A stretch of DNA of 12,236 bases from Gammaproteobacteria bacterium. Its GTDB lineage: Bacteria > Pseudomonadota > Gammaproteobacteria > Steroidobacterales > Steroidobacteraceae. Shown one piece after another: positions 6,936 to 12,236 of the stretch (the stretch's first letter is position 1; each line of letters starts with the position of its first letter). Location of the stretch: the NCBI GenBank assembly GCA_029857655.1, contig JAOUGR010000027.1, forward strand, positions 1 to 12,236, given 5' to 3'. The notes under the pieces were generated by a model. It was not told where the DNA came from and ran no database searches. It saw nothing but the letters and a program-made list of their open reading frames with translations. The translations under genes were made by a program, and so were the position numbers.

Positions 6936-9185
6936 ATGGATGTCCCCTTGCCGCTGCGCGCTATTGCTATTGCCTGCCTGGTTTCGACGCTGCTTTCATG
7001 CGGAGGCGGAGGCGGGCGCAACGGCAATCCGCCACCGCCGCCACCCGGATCCGGCCTCGACGCGCGGCCCAGCAACCTGAGTTGCATTGCGCCACCACGC
7101 ACCGGCGGCAACTCGACGATTTCGACGCCGCGCGCATTCCCGGCGCTGACATTTACCGCGCCGGTGGCGATGTTGCAGGCGCCGGGTGATGCCTCACGAT
7201 GGTTCGTCGTGCAGCAGGAAGGCACGGTCCGCGTATTCGACAACAACCCGGCGGTGGCTGCGACCCAGAATTTCCTGGACATTCGCGGCCGGGTCCGGAA
7301 TTCCGGTGAGGCGGGACTGCTCGGCCTGGCGTTTCACCCGAATTTCCCGGTCAACGGCCGCGCCTATGTCAATTACAGCAACCTCTCGGGCGGAGTTCTG
7401 CGCTCCATCACGTCGGAATTCACCAGCCCGGACGGCGGACTAACGCTCGATCCGAATTCAGAGCGCATCCTGTTGACGGTCAACAAGCCGTTTGAGAATC
7501 ACAACGGCGGCAACCTGGCATTTGGCCCCGACGGTTTCCTGTACATCGGCCTTGGCGACGGCGGTGGTGGCGGAGATCCGCAGGAGAATGGGCAGAATCC
7601 GCAGCGTCTGCTTGGCAAGATGCTGCGAATCGACATCAATTCGCAGCCGAACGGTGCGCCGTATGCGATTCCCGCCGGTGCCAGCGGAAATCCATTTGCG
7701 GGTAATCCGCGCTGCAATGCGAACGGCAGCGGCACCCAGAATTGCCCGGAAATTTACGCGCTCGGCCTGCGAAATCCCTGGCGCTGGAGCTTCGACCGCC
7801 AGACCGGCGATTTATGGGTCGGCGACGTTGGCCAGAGCTCGTTCGAGGAAATCGACGTGATTGCGCGCGGCGGCAACTACGGCTGGGACGAGCGCGAAGG
7901 CGCGCATTGCTTCGAGCCGCCAAATGGCTGCCAGACAGCGGGCCTGATCGATCCAGTCGCTGAATATGGGCGCGCGATGGGCCAGTCGATCACAGGTGGA
8001 TATGTTTACCGCGGCGCGCAGATAACCAATCTATTCGGCCGCTACGTCTTTGGGGATTTTGAAACGGGCATGATTGCCTCGCTGACACCGGGTGCCGGCG
8101 GCACGTTCACGGTATCACCACTGATACAGCCTGGCGCGACGCCCCCGGGCGCACCGGGACAATTGAACCCCTCCGCATTCGGCGAAGCGAATGACGGCGA
8201 GCTTTATTTGCTCGATTACCTTCGCGGCCACGTCCGGCAACTGATATTCACCGGCGGTGGTGGTGGCGACAATGTTCCGCAACAGCTTTCGGCCACGGGA
8301 TGCATCAACACGACGAATGCCGGTGCGCCACCGCTGCTTACGCTGATTCCTTATGCGCCGAACGCCGCGTTCTGGTCGGATGGAGCAGTCAAGGAGCGAT
8401 GGATCGGGCTGCCGAATGGACTGAAGATTGCCGTTCAGAACGATGGTGACTGGGACCCGCCGAATGGAACCGTGCTGGTCAAGCATTTCCGGATTGGCAA
8501 CCAGCTGGTCGAGACCCGTCTTTTCATGCGCCACCCGGATGGCATCTGGGCCGGCTACACCTTTGAATGGAACCAGGCACAGACCGAGGCGATGCGTGTC
8601 AGCGGCGGCAAGACCGTTGCGGTCGGCGGCCAGAACTGGATTTTTCCGAGTGAAGCCCAGTGCATGCAGTGCCACACGCAGGCGGCCGGCTTCAGCCTCG
8701 GACTCGAGACCGCGCAACAGAACGGCACGCTGACCTATGCGCAGACCGGGCGCAACGCAAACCAGATCACGACGCTGAATGCGGTCAACGTGCTGTCGCC
8801 ACCGGTCGGCACCAATCCGCCGGCCTATGCGAGCCCGACCGATATGAGCCGCACGCTGACGGAGCGGGCAAGAAGTTATCTCCACACAAACTGCGCCAAC
8901 TGCCATCGTCCCCAGGGACCGACGCCGGTCGCGATCGACCTGCGTCACGACACGACGCTGGCGCAGACCAGTGCCTGCGACGTGGCGCCGAGCGCTGGTG
9001 ATCTCGGAATCGCCAATGCACTCATCATCGCACCGGGCGACGATGCGCGTTCGGTGCTGCTTGCGCGCATGGCACGCCGTGATGCATCTGGCATGCCGCC
9101 GCTTGCAAGTAACGTCGTGGATGCGGCCGGCGTCCAGCTGATCGGCGCGTGGATTGATTCACTTACGGCTGCGGACTGTCAGTAG
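6936..9185 (+). CDS. Lipoprotein: PQQ-type sugar dehydrogenase propeller fused to a dihaem cytochrome c module
   Basis: The 749-residue product starts with a lipoprotein signal peptide whose lipobox is LLSC (Cys22), then a Gly-rich and six-Pro linker. Residues about 60-445 form a glucose/sorbosone dehydrogenase beta-propeller: AGLLGLAFHPNFP, ENHNGGNLAFGPDGFLYIGL with the putative catalytic His189, GKMLRIDI, YALGLRNPWRWSFD with Arg279, and GDVGQSSFEEIDV. Residues about 455-749 look like the HNE_0200/SO2930-type cytochrome family: PYAPNAAFWSDGAVKERWI, then haem motifs CMQCH (576-580) and CANCH (653-657). This suggests a periplasmic or surface-anchored oxidase of a sugar or alcohol that hands electrons to haem c; the substrate is unknown. 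I chose the ATG at 6936 because it gives a normal signal peptide; an upstream TTG (6891) would add 15 unsuited residues. No good ribosome site is visible. It follows fdsD by 97 bases without an evident terminator between. Confidence 0.85.
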   Translation: MDVPLPLRAIAIACLVSTLLSCGGGGGRNGNPPPPPPGSGLDARPSNLSCIAPPRTGGNSTISTPRAFPALTFTAPVAMLQAPGDASRWFVVQQEGTVRVFDNNPAVAATQNFLDIRGRVRNSGEAGLLGLAFHPNFPVNGRAYVNYSNLSGGVLRSITSEFTSPDGGLTLDPNSERILLTVNKPFENHNGGNLAFGPDGFLYIGLGDGGGGGDPQENGQNPQRLLGKMLRIDINSQPNGAPYAIPAGASGNPFAGNPRCNANGSGTQNCPEIYALGLRNPWRWSFDRQTGDLWVGDVGQSSFEEIDVIARGGNYGWDEREGAHCFEPPNGCQTAGLIDPVAEYGRAMGQSITGGYVYRGAQITNLFGRYVFGDFETGMIASLTPGAGGTFTVSPLIQPGATPPGAPGQLNPSAFGEANDGELYLLDYLRGHVRQLIFTGGGGGDNVPQQLSATGCINTTNAGAPPLLTLIPYAPNAAFWSDGAVKERWIGLPNGLKIAVQNDGDWDPPNGTVLVKHFRIGNQLVETRLFMRHPDGIWAGYTFEWNQAQTEAMRVSGGKTVAVGGQNWIFPSEAQCMQCHTQAAGFSLGLETAQQNGTLTYAQTGRNANQITTLNAVNVLSPPVGTNPPAYASPTDMSRTLTERARSYLHTNCANCHRPQGPTPVAIDLRHDTTLAQTSACDVAPSAGDLGIANALIIAPGDDARSVLLARMARRDASGMPPLASNVVDAAGVQLIGAWIDSLTAADCQ

Positions 9186-9224
9186 CGCCGAATCTCGATC
9201 AACGGCCGGTTCATTATCCAAAAA

Positions 9225-9253
9225 AAGAGGCCCGCCAGAATGGCGGGCCTCTT
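9225..9253. terminator. Intrinsic terminator between the convergent lipoprotein and barrel genes
   Basis: A perfect 13-bp stem (9225-9237 pairing with 9241-9253) closes on a 3-base loop (GAA). Read on the minus strand it is followed by a run of T (complement of A at 9220-9226), so it is a strong rho-independent terminator for the barrel gene, whose stop is 26 bases away. On the plus strand the tail is only TTCTTC, so it should also stop lipoprotein transcripts, less efficiently. The stretch 9186-9224 otherwise shows nothing. Confidence 0.9.
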
Positions 9254-9278
9254 CTTCAGGAATTGCAGTGGATCCTGG

Positions 9279-9890
9279 CTACCTGAAGCGCCAGACGAAG
9301 TTGGCCGACAGAAAATCGGCGTCGCCACCCGATACATCGAACTTGACGTACTCGACCTGCACACCAGCGTTATCGCCGATATTCATTCCAATGCCGGCGC
9401 CATAGCCGATGTCGTTGCCACTGTCGCTTGCACTGTCCGTCGTCGTGATGACGCCTCCCTCGCCGTCATCCTGGCGAATCGTGAGCGAGAGGTCGGCATC
9501 CCAGAACACCACGCCGAGCTTGGCATAGGCATAGAACATTTCGCCCATCGGCGCCTTGCCCGTGAAGTACAGGTCAAATCCTTTCACGTCGACATCGATG
9601 TCCGCCTCGATGAGATCAACCGCGATATCACCGATGGTTTCGCTCGCGGTTCCGCCATCGTTGTAACCGCCCTCAATCCCGAAGTTACTGTTGAACTGCC
9701 AGCCGCCAAATACCCTGTAGCCCGTATCGCCGTCATCGAATTTCAGGGATGACCCGGTAGTGTTATCGCTGAATGAGACGGTGAACTGGCCTGCGCCTAC
9801 GCCTGCGTAAAAGCCACCGTCATCGACCGCCATTGCCGGCGTCGAGATCAATGCCAGCGCCGCAGCGCAAACCCATGTGGTTTTGATCAT
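9279..9890 (-). CDS. Small outer-membrane beta-barrel protein
   Basis: The 203-residue product has a clear Sec signal peptide with cleavage after AMA (residue 21), then GGFYAGVGAGQFTVSF, a first strand typical of the porin/OmpA-like eight-stranded barrel superfamily. Alternating strands follow, with repeated signatures such as YRVFGGWQFNSNFGIEGGY, MFYAYAKLGVVFW, GYGAGIGMNIGDNAGVQVEYVKF and the last strand SANFVWRFR. The loops are rich in Asp and Gly, so the mature protein is acidic. The chain ends in Arg rather than the usual aromatic residue. The start at 9890 is fixed by the signal peptide and by AAGGAG 6 bases upstream; a longer open frame to 10052 is not protein-like. It ends at a strong terminator. 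The specific function is unknown; such proteins are often stress- or membrane-related. Confidence 0.85.
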   Translation of the reverse strand: MIKTTWVCAAALALISTPAMAVDDGGFYAGVGAGQFTVSFSDNTTGSSLKFDDGDTGYRVFGGWQFNSNFGIEGGYNDGGTASETIGDIAVDLIEADIDVDVKGFDLYFTGKAPMGEMFYAYAKLGVVFWDADLSLTIRQDDGEGGVITTTDSASDSGNDIGYGAGIGMNIGDNAGVQVEYVKFDVSGGDADFLSANFVWRFR

Positions 9891-9896
9891 GGAAAA

Positions 9897-9902
9897 CTCC
9901 TT
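9897..9902 (-). promoter_or_regulatory. Ribosome binding site of the barrel gene
   Basis: AAGGAG on the minus strand, 6 bases before the ATG at 9890. It is the strongest ribosome site in the window and decides the start against the longer open frame. Confidence 0.8.
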
Positions 9903-9952
9903 TCGCAGGTGGAACCTCAGCTGTTCAGGAATTTGCATTCTCTGATTCATGC

Positions 9953-10026
9953 GCACACGCGGACAGTAGCACACGGGCAATGGCACACGGGCAATGGCAC
10001 GCGGACAATACGTATGAATACGTATG
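9953..10026. repeat. 14-bp tandem repeat cluster with two ATACGTAT palindromes
   Basis: Two exact copies of GCACACGGGCAATG (9969-9982 and 9983-9996) are flanked by two near-identical outer units, CACGCGGACAGTA (9956-9968) and CACGCGGACAATA (9998-10010), which differ in one base and lie 42 bases (three periods) apart. Directly after come two ATACGTAT palindromes (10008-10015 and 10018-10025) spaced 10 bases start to start, about one helical turn. The cluster lies 63-136 bases upstream of the barrel gene start and downstream of the bkdR-like gene, in a 171-base non-coding gap. It could be a regulator-binding array or simply slippage repeats. Confidence 0.75.
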
Positions 10027-10061
10027 GCGAAAATACAACAACGGTGAGGCAATCGCTGACG

Positions 10062-10547
10062 TCAGTCGCGTGCCAGCGGCAATACCGTCGATTCCTTGAT
10101 CACGGTAACGACGATCGAGGAATTGACCGACTGCACATTCGGAATCTTCGACAAGTGATCGAGAAAGAATGCCTCGTATTCCTTCATGTCGTGCGTGACA
10201 ATTCGCAGGCAGAAGTCCCATTCGCCGGTCAGCGTGCAGCAATCGAGAACTTCAGGCCGGTCGCGGATCGCCTTCTCGAATTGCGCGAGGGCATTGCGAC
10301 CCTGGCTCGAGAGACGCACATGCACGTACACCATCACGTCGAGTCCGAGTGCTTCGCGGTCGAGCAGGGCGACGCGCTGCTTGATGACGCCGCTTTCCTG
10401 GAGTTGCTGGATGCGTCTCCAGCAAGTGGTCGTGGAGAGTCCAAGCCTGGCCGCAAGGTCGGCAGCGGAGAGCGCGCCGTCCCGCTGCAATTCGTCCAGG
10501 ATGCGACGGTCGCTGCGATCGAGCGAAATCCGCACTGTTGTTTTCAT
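10062..10547 (-). CDS. bkdR: Lrp/AsnC family transcriptional regulator, BkdR-like
   Basis: The 161-residue protein has the Lrp layout: LDRSDRRILDELQRDG at the N-terminus, a winged helix-turn-helix at about 27-50 (LSAADLAARLGLSTTTCWRRI), the linker GVIKQRVALLDREALGLDV, and a C-terminal RAM ligand/oligomerisation domain at about 66-145 with LTGEWDFCLRIV. It is divergent from the E1 alpha gene of branched-chain keto-acid dehydrogenase, the same arrangement as bkdR and bkdA1 in Pseudomonas, where BkdR activates the bkd operon in response to branched-chain amino acids. The linker (ALGLDV) and the ERPEV-like RPEVLDCCTLTG stretch resemble P. putida BkdR as I remember it. The ATG at 10547 lacks a Shine-Dalgarno sequence. 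The gene could regulate other targets too; family is certain, the bkd target is inferred from position. Confidence 0.88.
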   Translation of the reverse strand: MKTTVRISLDRSDRRILDELQRDGALSAADLAARLGLSTTTCWRRIQQLQESGVIKQRVALLDREALGLDVMVYVHVRLSSQGRNALAQFEKAIRDRPEVLDCCTLTGEWDFCLRIVTHDMKEYEAFFLDHLSKIPNVQSVNSSIVVTVIKESTVLPLARD

Positions 10548-10676
10548 ATATAGAAGATATTAGACCATAAAATTCCACTATTTTGCATTACAGCACAGGA
10601 TTACGGCGAAATTGTGGTAGTTCTTGGGTAGAATATGTGGCCAACGCCCGGCCAGTCCTTGCCACGCGGGTACCCA
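10548..10676. promoter_or_regulatory. AT-rich divergent bkdR / bkdA control region
   Basis: This 129-base gap separates the two divergent starts. The stretch 10541-10590 is only about 22% GC (11 of 50) in a GC-rich window, which fits a promoter and Lrp-type binding region; Lrp-family proteins favour AT-rich, bendable DNA. Candidate -10-like hexamers are TAAAAT (10568-10573, + strand) and TAGAAT (10629-10634, + strand), but neither has a good -35 at the right distance. Exact promoters remain unassigned. Confidence 0.55.
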
Positions 10677-11918
10677 ATGGTCACAAAGTCACGCCTGCAT
10701 GTGCCACAGACCCCGGCCAGGCCCGGCGACGCGCCGGACTTCAGCTATCTAGAGCTTTCGGCCGCCGGTTCAGTGAAGCGGCCCGAGACCAGCGCGCGTG
10801 TCCGGGACATACAGGCACTTTCTGACCAGCTGGTGCGTGTACTCGACGACAAGCATCAGGCTGTCGGGCCCTGGAGCCCGCTTATCGAGCCTGCGGAGCT
10901 GCAAATTGCGCTCCGCCACATGCTGCTGACGCGGACGTTCGACGACCGCATGCAACGCATCCAGCGCTCCGGAAAGATCAGTTTCTACATGCGCTCGCTC
11001 GGCGAGGAAGCGGTGTCCGTCGCAATGGGCATGGCGCTGCAGCCGGGCGACATGCTGTTCCCGTCCTATCGCAACCAGGGCCTCTACGTCGTGCGCGGGC
11101 GCCCGATCGTGGACCTGATGTGCCAGCTGCTCTCGAATACGCGCGACATGTGCAAGGGACGCCAGTTGCCGGTCATGTACCACTGGGCCGAGGGCCGGAT
11201 CTTCTCGATTTCCGGCAATCTCGCGACACAGTTTCCGCAGGCCGTCGGCTGGGCGATGGCGGCGGCGATCAAGGGACAAGACGACATCGCGGTCAGCTGG
11301 CTGGGCGAAGGCTCGAGCGCCGAGGCCGATTTCCATCACGCACTATTGTTCGCTTCGGTCTACAAGGCACCCGTGATCCTGAATGTCGTCAACAACCAGT
11401 GGGCGATTTCGACATTCCAGGGCCACGCAGGTGGCGAGCGCCGCAGTTTCGCAGCGCGCGGGCCGGGTTATGGCATCGCGGGCCTGCGCGTGGACGGCAA
11501 CGATTTTCTTGCGGTCCATGCAGTGACGCAATGGGCGGCCGAGCGCGCACGCACCGGCCATGGCCCGACGCTGATTGAACATGTGACTTACCGGGCCGCC
11601 GCGCATTCGACCAGCGACGACCCGGCGCGCTACCGCCCGAAGGAAGACTACCAGGGCTGGCCATTGGGCGATCCCATCGACCGCTTGAAGAGCCACCTGA
11701 TCGCGCTCGGCGAATGGTCCGAGGATCGGCAGCTGGCGCTGAACGCGGAGTTGGAGGCGCACGTCGCATCTTCGTGGAAGGAAGCCGTCAGCCACGGCAC
11801 GCTGACGGCGCCTCCGCGCCTGGATCCCCACCTGATGTTCGAGGACGTGTTCAAGGAGATGCCGGAGCACCTGAGGAAGCAGGAAGCGGAGCTCCGCGCC
11901 GAGCGGGCGGGGAAGTAG
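10677..11918 (+). CDS. bkdA1: Branched-chain 2-oxo acid dehydrogenase E1 component, alpha subunit
   Basis: With E1 beta this subunit decarboxylates the 2-oxo acids of Val, Leu and Ile using thiamine diphosphate and passes the acyl group to the lipoyl E2. The 413-residue product (Pseudomonas BkdA1 is 410) starts with [13 protein letters not shown] and DFSYLEL, the N-terminal extension typical of bacterial BkdA1. Other signatures are [43 protein letters not shown], the ThDP motif Gly210-Glu-Gly212 to Asn239-Asn240 ([12 protein letters not shown]), LRVDGNDF and the loop [12 protein letters not shown]. The ThDP motif has GEG instead of GDG, a change also known in mammalian E1 alpha. I chose the ATG at 10677 because it matches the family start; the open frame begins at an ATG at 10635, adding 14 residues, and remains possible. 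Ribosome sites are weak for both. E1 beta follows after four bases. Confidence 0.94.
   Translation: MVTKSRLHVPQTPARPGDAPDFSYLELSAAGSVKRPETSARVRDIQALSDQLVRVLDDKHQAVGPWSPLIEPAELQIALRHMLLTRTFDDRMQRIQRSGKISFYMRSLGEEAVSVAMGMALQPGDMLFPSYRNQGLYVVRGRPIVDLMCQLLSNTRDMCKGRQLPVMYHWAEGRIFSISGNLATQFPQAVGWAMAAAIKGQDDIAVSWLGEGSSAEADFHHALLFASVYKAPVILNVVNNQWAISTFQGHAGGERRSFAARGPGYGIAGLRVDGNDFLAVHAVTQWAAERARTGHGPTLIEHVTYRAAAHSTSDDPARYRPKEDYQGWPLGDPIDRLKSHLIALGEWSEDRQLALNAELEAHVASSWKEAVSHGTLTAPPRLDPHLMFEDVFKEMPEHLRKQEAELRAERAGK
11911..11915 (+). promoter_or_regulatory. Ribosome binding site of the E1 beta gene
   Basis: GGAAG, preceded by further G residues, ends 7 bases before the ATG at 11923. It lies inside the last codons of the E1 alpha gene, consistent with coupled translation. 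Confidence 0.5.
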
Positions 11919-11922
11919 AGCC

Positions 11923-12236
11923 ATGGCACAGATGAACATGATCCAGGCACTGAATTCGGCCATGGACATCATGCTGGGTCGCGACCCGCACGTCGTGATC
12001 CTCGGCGAGGACGTCGGCTTCTTCGGCGGTGTCTTCCGCGTCACCGACGGCCTGCAGAGAAAGCACGGCGAGCATCGCGTGCTCGACACGCCGATCGCGG
12101 AGGGTGGCATCGTCGCGGCGGCGATCGGCATGGGGGTCAACGGCCTGCGGCCGGTGGCGGAGATCCAGTTCGCCGACTACATCTATCCCGCGTACGACCA
12201 GATCGTCAGCGAGCTGGCGCGCCTGAGATATCGCAG
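11923..12236 (+). CDS. bkdA2: Branched-chain 2-oxo acid dehydrogenase E1 component, beta subunit (3' end cut by window)
   Basis: Only the first 104 codons are in the window, and the frame is open to its end. The translation begins [18 protein letters not shown] and continues with [61 protein letters not shown] and [11 protein letters not shown], all typical of the ThDP-binding N-terminal domain of E1 beta; the Glu of the IAEGGI segment corresponds to the conserved ThDP-activating glutamate. The full protein should be about 325-355 residues. The start lies four bases after the E1 alpha stop. In Pseudomonas the next genes are E2 (bkdB) and lipoamide dehydrogenase; they would be expected beyond the window. 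PdhB of the pyruvate complex is the main alternative, less likely given the BkdA1-like partner. Confidence 0.94.
   Translation, partial: MAQMNMIQALNSAMDIMLGRDPHVVILGEDVGFFGGVFRVTDGLQRKHGEHRVLDTPIAEGGIVAAAIGMGVNGLRPVAEIQFADYIYPAYDQIVSELARLRYR

Noticed and set aside
8115..8948. 277-codon minus-strand frame inside the lipoprotein gene
   Set aside because: Antisense shadow; the plus-strand frame contains both haem motifs and propeller signatures.
9953..10010. Repeat cluster as a CRISPR array
   Set aside because: Units are 14 bp and directly adjacent, with no spacers and no cas genes nearby.

Overview
The window (12,236 bases, clearly GC-rich) reads as a proteobacterial chromosome segment. A gammaproteobacterial source is most likely, because the branched-chain keto-acid dehydrogenase genes and their divergent Lrp-type regulator resemble the Pseudomonas bkdR/bkdA1A2 arrangement; this placement is an inference from remembered family sequences, not a search. 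I see no rRNA, tRNA, CRISPR array, insertion sequence or phage gene. Most genes have recognisable families.

Bases 1-6838 form a one-carbon/formate region. The 3' part of fhs (formate-tetrahydrofolate ligase, + strand) converges on folD (- strand), and their 3' ends overlap by 11 bases. Divergent from folD is a tight + strand operon for the cytoplasmic, molybdenum-dependent, NAD-reducing formate dehydrogenase: fdsG (NuoE-like), fdsB (NuoF-like), fdsA (NuoG-like N-terminus plus molybdopterin catalytic part) and fdsD (small delta subunit). Formate can thus be oxidised to CO2 with NADH formation, or activated onto tetrahydrofolate by Fhs and interconverted by FolD. The chaperone gene fdsC, usually found between fdsA and fdsD, is absent.

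Bases 6936-9185 encode one large predicted lipoprotein: a PQQ-type glucose/sorbosone dehydrogenase beta-propeller fused to a C-terminal module with two CxxCH haem c motifs. A strong hairpin terminator (9225-9253) separates it from a convergent - strand gene for a small outer-membrane beta-barrel protein. Upstream of the barrel gene is a cluster of 14-bp tandem repeats and two ATACGTAT palindromes.

Bases 10062-12236 hold an Lrp/AsnC regulator (bkdR-like, - strand), a very AT-rich divergent promoter region, and the start of a + strand operon for the E1 alpha and E1 beta subunits of the branched-chain 2-oxo acid dehydrogenase; E1 beta runs off the window end. I found no convincing undescribed system. 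The most noteworthy items are the propeller-dihaem lipoprotein, the structured repeat cluster upstream of the barrel gene, the fds operon without fdsC, and a possible 19-codon ORF coupled to fdsG.
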